This document shows, piece after piece, positions 1-8,410 of a stretch of DNA of 64,000 nucleotides (positions are counted from its first letter, which is position 1; each line of letters begins with the position of its first letter). The notes beneath the pieces were generated by a model that saw only the letters and a list, made by a program, of their open reading frames with translations, was not told where the DNA came from and searched no databases. The translations under genes and the position numbers were made by a program. This stretch comes from Nematostella vectensis (taxonomy: Eukaryota > Cnidaria > Anthozoa > Actiniaria > Edwardsiidae): positions 15,614,251 through 15,678,250 of the forward strand of contig NC_064042.1 of assembly GCF_932526225.1 (NCBI RefSeq), read 5' to 3'.

Positions 1-32
1 CTCGAGCTCCCCAACGTTTCTCTAATCAGGGC

Positions 33-659
33 TCACCGCGTCGCAGGAATCTCTAAATAACGTTGGAATGGATGTCGTAGGCAGAAACAGAGTCTGGAAT
101 ACTTTTCAGTTTTCAGCAGTTCTACAAACTTTTTACGAGTCTCGACATCTAAATCACCTCCATAATCTTCAAACAGTGTTTTGGTGCCAATTTGAGATGG
201 ATTATGGAATGTAACCACACAGGCGACGTTATCACGAAAGGGCTTTGCTATGGATGTTAATTGTTGCGTCAATACCCACACTGATAACCCATCGTGTCTC
301 CCTGAGAACGCTAGATCGATAAACTTGTTCGAGCGTTGCTTTAGATCTTTCGATACAGCACAGTCATCTAAAACGAGTAACGTATTTGTACCAGAAAATA
401 GCACCGCACAATCTGTTAGTAACTCGTTAATCTCATCGGTGTTACTAGCATCCGGTGATAATACCAAGAAACGTTTATCTCCGTGAGCAAACCTACGATA
501 GGACTTATTTTTCGCATAAGTCGGGCAAATCAACACAATGTATTCAAACACATTGCGGAACGGTCCTCGGAGCTGTTCCGTGAGGTACTTTGTCTTCCCA
601 CAATTAGTAGGTCCTGTGATAATACAATGAAAAGGAACTTTTCCCCGTAATTCTTCCAT
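33..659 (-). CDS. A32-like FtsK/HerA-family DNA packaging ATPase of Polinton
   Basis: About 208 residues from the ATG at 659. The frame is open slightly further upstream (to 680) but only with a TTG start. A P-loop GPTNCGKT lies near residues 16-23 and a Walker B strand LLVLDDC near residues 94-100. It is followed by a TQQLTSI segment typical of poxvirus A32-like ATPases in Polintons and virophages. In the family this ATPase pumps DNA into the capsid. The gene sits just downstream of the capsid gene on the same strand, as expected for the morphogenesis block. No internal stop is seen. The family assignment is firm; activity is not known. Confidence 0.9.
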   Translation of the reverse strand: MEELRGKVPFHCIITGPTNCGKTKYLTEQLRGPFRNVFEYIVLICPTYAKNKSYRRFAHGDKRFLVLSPDASNTDEINELLTDCAVLFSGTNTLLVLDDCAVSKDLKQRSNKFIDLAFSGRHDGLSVWVLTQQLTSIAKPFRDNVACVVTFHNPSQIGTKTLFEDYGGDLDVETRKKFVELLKTEKYSRLCFCLRHPFQRYLEIPATR

Positions 660-687
660 TCTTTTTGTATTATCACACAAGTCTTTT

Positions 688-1926
688 TTAATACATGATT
701 GCTCTCAAATTCGAGTTCATAACCTCCATCAACGCGTCGGCTACTACAAACATGTAGAAGGTGATATTCCCCGTTCCTCCAACTTTTCGTTTCATCTCGA
801 GTTTTACTCCGTCCCGCGTATTGTTCAAGACCAGACCTCCTCCGTGAATGCTGTTATCTGGGTGTGCCCTCAAGTCGATCCACAGAGCAAACTTGTTATT
901 AGCGTAAAAATCCTTTTGCTTAACACCCTCTCTACCGAAACGTTTCTTTACCGACTCCCAGAGGTCCGGCGGTGTCATCCCCTTGGAGTAGAGACGGTTT
1001 GGCATGCCATCCACATTAATGTTGATCGATGTGATACTTGGATTGACAAACTTTTAGGAATCTCTTGTTCCTCCGGTGTAGCTCTCTGTGAACAGACACA
1101 ATATCCCTGTCATTGACCTCCTCGGCAGATTAATGTGCTCGTTTATGACACTATCATTAGGTTTGGAAATGGTGAACGTTTTGTGGAGAATGACGTTCTC
1201 GTAAAAGAATCCTCTACCAACCTGATAAGCCGACAACGCCTCACGAGCCAAGTATTCACTTGAGATGCAAGCATATTCCAACTCGAGGTTTGTGATGGTG
1301 TACGTTGGAGTCTTGACCGTGTCAGCATAAACAACGACGTCGGAAACTGGGGCTAGAGTAATTTCAAAGGTTAGCGGATGAGGTAACGCCTTTGGATAAA
1401 AGGCCCCATGCTCGCTGAGAATAGGATGGTCGAGTGGAATGCAGTACTTGGTGTTGTGAACTGTTGCAAGAGCTACTTCCTTAGCATCTGAGGTCACTTT
1501 ATCACCTGCATTTGTCCTGAGCTTCCTCATGTTTTCAGAGGAGATACCTTGTTTTATTCTATCCCCACGATCTTCAGCTTGTAAGTATAAGTCGTGATAG
1601 GTTTGAAAGAGATCGTATCTTTGAGTATCCTGTAGTGTTTCTCCGCCGAAAAGAATCTTGAGCCTTGACACTAGGTTTCGACCAACGTTGTTGACGAGAG
1701 TATTATTCGCGTGTCCTGCGACGTCTAAGTCAAATAGTAAGGATACACTACCTGGAACAATCACTACATTCTCTGCAAGTTTTGGAATATTTATATAGAG
1801 GGTTTCTCCAGGACTCGCCGATGAGGGATTGAATGTAATCCGATTCAGCGACGATTCCGCTTTCAGGCCGAAGGGTTCCCGTGGGACCCTGTTTGGGTTA
1901 ATTTTTTCTGATATCGCTTGTGTCAT
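688..1926 (-). pseudogene. Polinton capsid protein (probably the major, double jelly-roll type) with one in-frame stop
   Basis: The frame starts at the ATG at 1926 and reads about 290 residues to a TAA at 1054-1056. The same frame then continues without other stops to 688, giving about 412 codons in all. The first part carries a jelly-roll-like stretch (NRITFNPSSASPGETLYI, then a GGETL strand) and the part after the stop has the VDGMPNRLYSKGM segment; both resemble Polinton capsid proteins. Because the frame is unchanged, one nonsense substitution explains the break. It could instead be a sequencing error or a readthrough site. I favour the major capsid protein over the minor one from length and the two-part look, without a structure search. 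Confidence 0.75.
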
Positions 1927-1959
1927 CTTTTATTTTAAGAAAAGAGAGATAATCTTTAA

Positions 1960-2952
1960 ATGAGTAACGAAAGCAGGTTATCAAAAATATGCTATTCCAC
2001 CGATGGATACTGGAAAGGGTATTCAGCTATTTCTAAGTTAGCTAGTGCCGCTAAAGTCAGTGAAGCCGAGGCTAAGAAGTGGCTTGAAAAACAGGCGTTG
2101 TGGCAGATCTACCTCCCAGCCCCAAAGTATGTCCCCAGACCGCATTGGACTGTGAATAAACCTAATCAGATTCACCAAGCCGATCTGTTGTTTATGCCCC
2201 ACGATAACGTAGGCAGAAAAACCTACCGTTACGCGTTGGTCGTGATTGATATTGCCTCGAGATATAAAGATGCAGAAGCACTGACTACCAAGGATTCGAG
2301 TGGAATTGCTAAAGGGTTCGAAAAGATATACTCCAGAAAACTTAAATGGCCTCATACGGTGATTGTCGATCCGGGGACAGAATTTAGGGGAGAGGTAACG
2401 AAGATTATGAAAAAGAAGGGGGTTACCATCCAGCGAAGCGAGGCTGGGAACCATCGCGCACAGGCTTTTGTCGAACGCGCCAATAGAACACTGGCGGAGA
2501 GGTTGTTTTCTCATCAGTATGCTCAAGAAATGATTAGCGATGATCGGTCTAGAGTTTGGGTGAAACGATTGCCAGGTGTTTTGAAAACTCTGAATAGTCA
2601 GCCTATAAGAATCACCGGCAAAGAGCCCGCAAAATCTATTGCGTTGAAAGAGGTTGATATTGACCCTCCAACGTATAAGCGGCCTGTTGGACTTGATGAA
2701 GTTAGACTACCACCGGGGGTTAGAGTTAGATATCTATTAGCTCCTGGAGAAGAGGAAGGAGGTGAACGCAGACGAGCCACAGATCCTATTTGGAGTTTAA
2801 AAGTGTTTGATCTATCACGCAGTGTTGTTTCAGTTGGACAGCCTGTGTTGTACTACCTCTCTGAAGGTGCTCCAAGGAGGTCGTTCGTTAGAGAAGAACT
2901 TCAAGTCGTTCCTGAAGATACTGAGCTACCACCAGCCGCAGTTTTGAAATGA
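1960..2952 (+). CDS. Polinton integrase (retroviral-like DDE integrase)
   Basis: 330 residues on the plus strand from the ATG at 1960, opposite to the flanking genes. The catalytic triad is visible: Asp75 in QADLLFMP, Asp137 in VDPGTEF and Glu172 in FVERANRTL. This gives the D,D-35-E spacing of retroviral and Polinton integrases. The C-terminal third probably binds DNA (chromodomain-like in relatives), but I cannot confirm that by eye. The start is 33 bp from the capsid gene start, so the two genes diverge from a very short shared promoter. The 3' end overlaps the 3' end of the polymerase gene by 52 bp, tail to tail. The frame is intact. Confidence 0.92.
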   Translation: MSNESRLSKICYSTDGYWKGYSAISKLASAAKVSEAEAKKWLEKQALWQIYLPAPKYVPRPHWTVNKPNQIHQADLLFMPHDNVGRKTYRYALVVIDIASRYKDAEALTTKDSSGIAKGFEKIYSRKLKWPHTVIVDPGTEFRGEVTKIMKKKGVTIQRSEAGNHRAQAFVERANRTLAERLFSHQYAQEMISDDRSRVWVKRLPGVLKTLNSQPIRITGKEPAKSIALKEVDIDPPTYKRPVGLDEVRLPPGVRVRYLLAPGEEEGGERRRATDPIWSLKVFDLSRSVVSVGQPVLYYLSEGAPRRSFVREELQVVPEDTELPPAAVLK

Positions 2953-5900
2953 CCGTGAGCGAAGGTGTGGATGCCATCGTCACAGATGATTCGCTTGTCA
3001 TCCTCATGAGATAGAGCGACCTTGTTCACCGTTTCAGTGTAAACATCATGCTTATGACTTCTGATGACATTCATAAGTCTCATCTGAGGTTTCTTATCAA
3101 ATAGGCAATCCTTGTAGTTATCGAAACCGATGCTCTTCTTGACGACTGCTCTCTTGACGCCCTTGCATTTCTTTAATTCTTTACCTTTATCCATCTTGTA
3201 TGAGTAAAGTTTGGCTCTCAGTCCTACAAATTCTGTAATTTGCTGACCCCCAGCCTCATCTTTAAACATTCCGATGACTTTCTTGTTCACACCAACCTCA
3301 ATACCGGATGGGTGACCCTTCGGAAAGTTGCTGGTGTCGAACATGGACCTCACATCCCCGCTGATGTCCTTGTAAAAGTCTTTCGTCTCGATCTCATACA
3401 TCAGGCTGTCAGTATCAGTGAATAAGAGCTTTGCATCCTCACCGTACTTGGACTTGACGAAGTTGTAGTGGAAATCATACATGAGCGTCTTGCTTATATC
3501 CAGGATGGACATACCCAAGTAAACGGGTTTGTTGAAGGTTAACTTTGTCTTCTTCATGTAAATGGCGACTAGATTCTCGCAAAAGATGGTGCGATGTTGA
3601 TAGTTCGGCTTTGATATGAGCTTCTTGGCCTGCTTCTCGTCCGTCACCAAGCGAATGTCCACCCTGTTCCTAATGTTCTCCATAGTCTTACCAAAGACGG
3701 AGTTGTTCATCAGCTTGAAGAAGTCCTTCTCAAAATCATTAGTCGCCTTGGCTCTCAGATCGGTGTTCAAGTCAATGTAGGGCTCCAGCCACGCAGACTC
3801 CTCAAAAGTGACACCCCTGTGAATCTTGGTGACTTTTAGCCCAAAACTCACATAAAGTCTCAGAGTCTCATGGTGGATAACGTACTTTGTCTTGTCGTTG
3901 AGGTTGGGGACCAACTTGTCCACCTTGCCTAGCCCGATAGATTCCGGGGCTAGTGGGTAGTCATTGTGTAAGTCATGTAGGTGGTGAGGGTACTCCAAGT
4001 CAACCTCCAGAATGCATGGGCGGTCTCTCCAACCTGACAGCTCTTGGTCACCCATCCACCTGAAACCATGAGTCGGTAAAGGGTTGCTCATCGCCCAGCC
4101 ATACAAATTGTTAGCATCAAGGTAGGTGATATATTTTGTGGGTAGGTTAGGGTCATACTCCTTCATGTAAGGGTTATTTGCCTCCCCATGTCTGTTGCTT
4201 ATCATGGAGACACCCCCACGGATGCCCTTCTCAATCATGAGCAACATGTCATAGTCCGTTAGAAGCTCTAGCCTCACCTTGGTGGTCTTCAACGCTGCAT
4301 CCCAAGCCAGCCCTGGCGCTGTGTAGTACCAAGCGGGGTCCAGACCGTAATTCTTGAGACAAACGTCTCTAAAGTTCTCGAAAACGTCAGCTAAAAGCAA
4401 CACATCCGACTCTAGATACAGATTGTGGTAATCCCTCATGGTCCCCATCCCAAAGACCTCCCACACTCTCCGCGCGTGCAGGTGATCCTCCTCCGATATG
4501 TCGGTGCCGTTGAGTTTGGAGTGGAATGCCTCTCTCTGTGGGAGCTGTGTTGCGTCGAGCTTGCTAAAGCCGTCGAACCAGTCGTAAGGGAAAACACCCT
4601 TCCTCAACAACAGCTGGAGCTCCTCCCCCTCATAGTACTCCGCCAGGTTTTTGAAGCACTCCCTTGACATATTACCCACTAGACTGTCGAGACTGGCCGA
4701 CATAAACCTGAAACTGTCGATAAATCTGATATCACGTTTAACATCGATCTTGTTACCCCTCTTGTTCGTGAAACTGTCGACTACAATCTGTTTTGTGAAA
4801 GAAATATACTTTTCCTCGTTATTAGGTATACAGTTTATTTTACCTTCCGATGTACCAAGGTTCTTGATAAATAGATGGCTGTCGTACCCAGACAGATTGT
4901 GAAAGATAACAGGAAAGAACTTTGGAATTTTGTGATCTAAGTTGCACGCGTTGTGAGCAGCACCTCTGTACTTCCCTGTAAGGTGGCAATGATCCAAAAC
5001 CTTGTCTTCCCCTAATTCACCCTCACAAATGTGGCAGTGAGTGGCGTCGTTATAGGCGATTTTGTCCTTCGGAGTCATTTTTACCTTCTTAGGGAACCTG
5101 AACTTATCGTAAATTTTCTCAATGTCTGACTCCAAAGACTCTACGAAAAGCTGTGGGATATCTTCGTCTGGAGATTCAGCTGTGTATCGTACAAGCTCGG
5201 ATGGGGATATATCTCCGTCGAAACACTTGATGAGATAGCAGAAACCAGACGGTTTGTGCTTCTGGTATTGCTTAGTGAAGCTTTTACTCCCATCTGGGGA
5301 GCATGTGTCTATATTCTCTGTGAAGCTCTCAAAGTCGGCATAGACAACAAAGGGGACACGCATTTTTCTGTTGTAGTTTTTGAATTTAATGTGGGGTAGG
5401 TTTCCATCCTTATCTATCTTAGGCATCTCTATTCCAACCGCTTCATGATTACCGCAGCATTCAGAATGTTTTTCTAACGATTGTTTGCACCGAAACGAGT
5501 TCAGACATCTACAGCATAAAAAACGAGTATGATGAAACTCATCAATTTGAGTAGATACTAACCTCATCATATTCTTTATCCAGCAGTAATGATTCGTCTC
5601 ATCATCCGAGATGAGAAGTAAGTTGATTGCATTATCTGGATCCTTCTCGCTGATTCTCAATGGATATACTTTGGTTTCGTATCCATACACATTAACCGTA
5701 TACTGGTTCTGTTTCTCAAACTTGTCAATCTGTTTTAGTGAGACGGGGAACTCTATCCCTGACCAGTCGAATTTCTCAGAGTTCTCTATCATTTGTTTAC
5801 TGAGCCTTTGAGGATCTTTCTCCCTAGGATACACAGCAGAGGTTACTGCCCACTTGAAACATTCGTGATCATTCTCGTTCTTAACATTGATGATCGCCTT

Positions 5901-6578
5901 CTTGGACGCTAGTTTCGGCGGCAGCGGAATATAGGAAGACCCAGAAAGCGGTTCAAAGGGATCGATGTTGATGTCGAAGTATTCCACCTGGTCGAATTGC
6001 CACCCGGAGCTTTGCTTTCGGAATTGCTCAACTAATCCGAGTAAATAATTTGTCGTCGTATCGAACAAGTTGGAGAAATAGGTCGACTCTGTTACAGTTT
6101 CGGGCTTTTCTGTATGAAAATATCCCAGTTCTTCGTCGATCTGGGCGGTGGCTGGGTCCTCTTTGATAAACCTACAGGTAAAGATGAACTTTACTTTGAT
6201 AGGCTTCTTTTGTCGGTTGATGAGCTCTAGGACTTTTGGTTTGATATTAGCGATGAATGTCTTTGGGTCGTACCCTTCCTGCCCAGCTATTCCGTGGGTC
6301 TTAAGATACCCCTTCAATGCTGTCCGTTGTTCTTTGGGTGTGAAGCGACCTTCTGTCCCCTCGGATATACGCTTAATCTTTTCCTTCAGACGTTTGACTC
6401 GTTTATCTACAGTCTTTTTGACGGGCTCAGGGACATAAGATTGTATCCAGTCCGCAAACTCGTTTAACTCCCTCTTGATTGAGTTGACCGCCCTGTTCGC
6501 GAAATGCTTGAGTGGGCGGACGTGGGAATTTCGTGTGGGCTGGGTGGGTTTGAGAATGGGGACATTAATCTCAGGCAC
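2901..6578 (-). CDS. Protein-primed family B DNA polymerase (pPolB) of Polinton
   Basis: An open frame of about 1,225 codons. Visible landmarks: exonuclease motif YADFES near residue 410; a Cys/His cluster (CHICEGEL ... DHCHLTG) near 513-546, possibly zinc-binding; NLSGYDSHLF near 558; polymerase motif A YLDANNLYGW near 818; motif B NNSVFGK near 955; motif C FTDTDS near 1050. These define a protein-primed B-type polymerase that replicates the element. Oddity: the first possible start is GTG at 6578, and no ATG occurs in frame until about residue 265. Upstream the frame stays open to about 6,650 and overlaps a separate ATG-starting ORF in another frame. An N-terminal frameshift is therefore likely. 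The catalytic motifs look intact. Confidence 0.9.
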   Translation of the reverse strand: MPEINVPILKPTQPTRNSHVRPLKHFANRAVNSIKRELNEFADWIQSYVPEPVKKTVDKRVKRLKEKIKRISEGTEGRFTPKEQRTALKGYLKTHGIAGQEGYDPKTFIANIKPKVLELINRQKKPIKVKFIFTCRFIKEDPATAQIDEELGYFHTEKPETVTESTYFSNLFDTTTNYLLGLVEQFRKQSSGWQFDQVEYFDINIDPFEPLSGSSYIPLPPKLASKKAIINVKNENDHECFKWAVTSAVYPREKDPQRLSKQMIENSEKFDWSGIEFPVSLKQIDKFEKQNQYTVNVYGYETKVYPLRISEKDPDNAINLLLISDDETNHYCWIKNMMRLVSTQIDEFHHTRFLCCRCLNSFRCKQSLEKHSECCGNHEAVGIEMPKIDKDGNLPHIKFKNYNRKMRVPFVVYADFESFTENIDTCSPDGSKSFTKQYQKHKPSGFCYLIKCFDGDISPSELVRYTAESPDEDIPQLFVESLESDIEKIYDKFRFPKKVKMTPKDKIAYNDATHCHICEGELGEDKVLDHCHLTGKYRGAAHNACNLDHKIPKFFPVIFHNLSGYDSHLFIKNLGTSEGKINCIPNNEEKYISFTKQIVVDSFTNKRGNKIDVKRDIRFIDSFRFMSASLDSLVGNMSRECFKNLAEYYEGEELQLLLRKGVFPYDWFDGFSKLDATQLPQREAFHSKLNGTDISEEDHLHARRVWEVFGMGTMRDYHNLYLESDVLLLADVFENFRDVCLKNYGLDPAWYYTAPGLAWDAALKTTKVRLELLTDYDMLLMIEKGIRGGVSMISNRHGEANNPYMKEYDPNLPTKYITYLDANNLYGWAMSNPLPTHGFRWMGDQELSGWRDRPCILEVDLEYPHHLHDLHNDYPLAPESIGLGKVDKLVPNLNDKTKYVIHHETLRLYVSFGLKVTKIHRGVTFEESAWLEPYIDLNTDLRAKATNDFEKDFFKLMNNSVFGKTMENIRNRVDIRLVTDEKQAKKLISKPNYQHRTIFCENLVAIYMKKTKLTFNKPVYLGMSILDISKTLMYDFHYNFVKSKYGEDAKLLFTDTDSLMYEIETKDFYKDISGDVRSMFDTSNFPKGHPSGIEVGVNKKVIGMFKDEAGGQQITEFVGLRAKLYSYKMDKGKELKKCKGVKRAVVKKSIGFDNYKDCLFDKKPQMRLMNVIRSHKHDVYTETVNKVALSHEDDKRIICDDGIHTFAHGHFKTAAGGSSVSSGTT

Positions 6579-6774
6579 CGGCTCGTCCTCCGCCCGGTAG
6601 TGGCAGCCCTTTGAGAAGTTTAGCCGGAGGGGTTTGTGGTGGCGCGTTGGTCAGCGCTTCGACGAGTCCGGCTTTTAGCATCCAATAATACCTGGGGATA
6701 CCCCGCTCCTTGGCAAGGGCTTTTAGATCTCTCACGGTGAGGGCTTTCAGATCTTTCACCGTTTGTTCCTCCAT
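6571..6774 (-). CDS. Small SAP/Rho-N-like ORF, probably the displaced N-terminus of pPolB
   Basis: 67 codons from the ATG at 6774. Residues about 12-42 (LTVRDLKALAKERGIPRYY and following) form a helix-turn-helix pattern like SAP or Rho-N domains, which bind nucleic acid. A Pro/Gly-rich tail follows. The stop lies 8 bp inside the polymerase frame. The polymerase frame has no ATG of its own and also reads back over this ORF, so the simplest view is that the two were one protein before an indel near 6,580-6,650. An independent small gene is the alternative. Confidence 0.6.
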   Translation of the reverse strand: MEEQTVKDLKALTVRDLKALAKERGIPRYYWMLKAGLVEALTNAPPQTPPAKLLKGLPLPGGGRAGA

Positions 6775-6779
6775 TTTAT

Positions 6780-7324
6780 TAAACTGTTCATGTCTTTAAG
6801 CCACTTTTCAAAAGCTTTTTAGATGTGAAGCCGAGAGGCTAGCCCCCCGAGCTCCCCCAGGTGGGGTCTAAAGTCTCCGCACACCCCCGCCAAGCCTTGA
6901 AAGAGATCTTTAGCAAACTCGCGCACGCTGATAAGACGGAGCAGGACGCCCGCGCGCATGCGCAGACCGCGATCAAAAAAACTTTTGCGCGATCGATCAA
7001 ATTTTGCGCCAGCTGCGTCACGTGACAAAATGATTGACAGGTGGGTGTGGCTGTCACGTGACAAAATGAAAAATGATTGAAATGAAAAATGATTGAAATG
7101 AAAAATGATTAAATGAAAAATGATTAAATGAAAAATGATCAAATGAAAAATGATTAAATGAAAAATGATTAAATGAAAAATGATTAAATGAAAAATGATC
7201 AAATGAAAAATGATTAAATGAAAAATGATTAAATGAAAAATGATTAAATGAAAAATGGCGATCAAAAAAACTTTTGCGCGGACGATCAAATTTTGCGCCA
7301 GCTGCGCCAAAACACTACTACTCT
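6780..7324. repeat. Polinton terminal region with direct repeats
   Basis: Two direct copies of a ~50-bp sequence (GATCAAAAAAACTTTTGCGC ... TTTTGCGCCAGCTGCG) lie at 6,968-7,015 and 7,258-7,307. Between them are two copies of CACGTGACAAAATGA and a 15-bp minisatellite. No credible gene is present: the long minus-strand frame here is only translated repeat. I interpret the zone as the terminal inverted repeat or its flank. The matching left end is outside the window, so this cannot be confirmed. Confidence 0.6.
7064..7256. repeat. 15-bp minisatellite (AAATGAAAAATGATT)
   Basis: About 12-13 head-to-tail copies of AAATGAAAAATGATT. Two units read GATC instead of GATT, and there are slightly longer variants at the left edge. 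Because 15 is a multiple of 3, one minus-strand frame stays open and gives a spurious repeat protein. The array lies between the two copies of the Polinton terminal sequence. Confidence 0.9.
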
Positions 7325-8215
7325 AGCTTTGTGTTATTATTCTTGTTGGTACCTCTCCGTTAAAATTATTTTCGGAAATAAGACAACAACAACTCGTTTA
7401 CTAAAATAATATTTATTCAAAAGCTTATTTGATATAAAACTACCTATAATAGTTACCTGAAAATTGCGTTCATTGATTATTAAATTTGTAAAAAGCATAC
7501 AAAATTATATAAAAATTTCATTGCGATTTAATGATTAATATTTAAATTTCTACAGAGCAAACGCCATTCAAGACTTGAGAAGATTCCATAGCATGAATGC
7601 TTGCAATTCTGTCATAAGGGGGGGAGGGGCAGGGAAATAGACACGTGATTCTCACCAGTTTCCCGTCATTTTCCTCTACGTTCTATCACACTCGAATTAC
7701 TTTCTAACCAATCATCTTGACGGCGCTGTCACGAACGGGTAGTAGGAATAGGGTTCAGGGTAGAAATGAAAACAGTGCATGGTCCGCCCTGTACAAATTC
7801 GAACCCCTAGTAGGATTGGGTGTGCAATTATAGACTCTGATTTTGGTCGTGCCAAGATAGCTCGTAAACAGATCAAGGAAAAATAGAGGGTTGACATCTA
7901 GGGGCAAGGGAGAACTTGCGAAGGGATAATAATTTTCAGGGTGTGGTCCACCCCTCACCCCTCAGTCCAGCCCGGGGCGGGCATATACAGCTTGTAAATC
8001 CTATACAGCCTATGCTTATACACATACTTGTACATTATACACATCCACTCATCTAGTAAAAAATGTCCAAAAATAGCTCTACAAAAAATATATTTCCTTA
8101 CATCAGGGACTCATTGCTAAAAAGATAAAAAGCCTTATAAAACTTCTAAAAAATTTAAGAAAGTTTGTCGTTCGTTGCTATATAGGACCGAAAGGTGAGT
8201 CCACGCCCACTCGGC
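7325..8215. other. Non-coding flank, AT-rich
   Basis: No exon with convincing splice sites or domain signal was found on either strand. The stretch separates the Polinton end from the last exon of receptor gene A. It should contain the 3' untranslated region of gene A, but no clear AATAAA was seen close to the stop codon. A GGGTGTGGTCCACCCCTC segment near 7,938 has a partial inverted counterpart near 9,577; its meaning is unknown. Confidence 0.5.
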
Positions 8216-8410
8216 TTAGACCTCGCTCGCCATGTTGTACCCCTCGGAGGCGAGGTTACCGTACTGCGGCTCGGGATCTTGGCGCATCCCTCCCACCACG
8301 ACCGCGTAATCAGTCTCTTCTTGAGGCTCACGTGACGGGCGGGTGAGGGTTTCTCTGCCATCCGGGTAGTCTGTGTGGTCAAGTTCCGCGTAAATGAGGC
8401 CACCAGGGGG
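8216..8410 (-). CDS. Gene A last exon: tyrosine-motif cytoplasmic tail
   Basis: The exon follows a pyrimidine-rich acceptor (CCCCCCAG), enters in phase 0 and ends at TAA 8216-8218. Its 64 residues contain LIYAEL, TDYAVV and PQYGNL. YAVV and YGNL are separated by 11 residues, which is ITAM-like spacing. It corresponds to the last exon of gene B (15060-15257), which also enters in phase 0 and begins with a Pro/Gly-[IL]-[VI]-YAEL pattern. The longest open frame here is in a different, non-coding phase. Confidence 0.75.
   Translation of the reverse strand, partial: PPGGLIYAELDHTDYPDGRETLTRPSREPQEETDYAVVVGGMRQDPEPQYGNLASEGYNMASEV

Larger units (their letters stand above)
1..7324 (-). mobile_element. 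Polinton/Maverick DNA transposon, right-hand part (cut by window start)
   Basis: Five genes of the Polinton set lie together: A32-like packaging ATPase, capsid protein, retroviral-type integrase, protein-primed DNA polymerase B and a small SAP-like ORF. The integrase points opposite to the rest. Beyond the last ORF is an AT-rich terminal zone with direct repeats and a 15-bp minisatellite, which I take as the inside of the terminal inverted repeat. The end near 7,324 is a guess: it is where the repeated sequence stops and ordinary AT-rich DNA begins. The other terminus, the protease and the minor capsid gene would lie left of base 1. Polintons are integrated virus-like elements. This copy carries at least two coding lesions, so it is probably not active. 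Confidence 0.9.

Noticed and set aside
6819-7310. 163-codon ORF with IFHL repeats
   Set aside because: It is translated 15-bp minisatellite in the Polinton terminal region.
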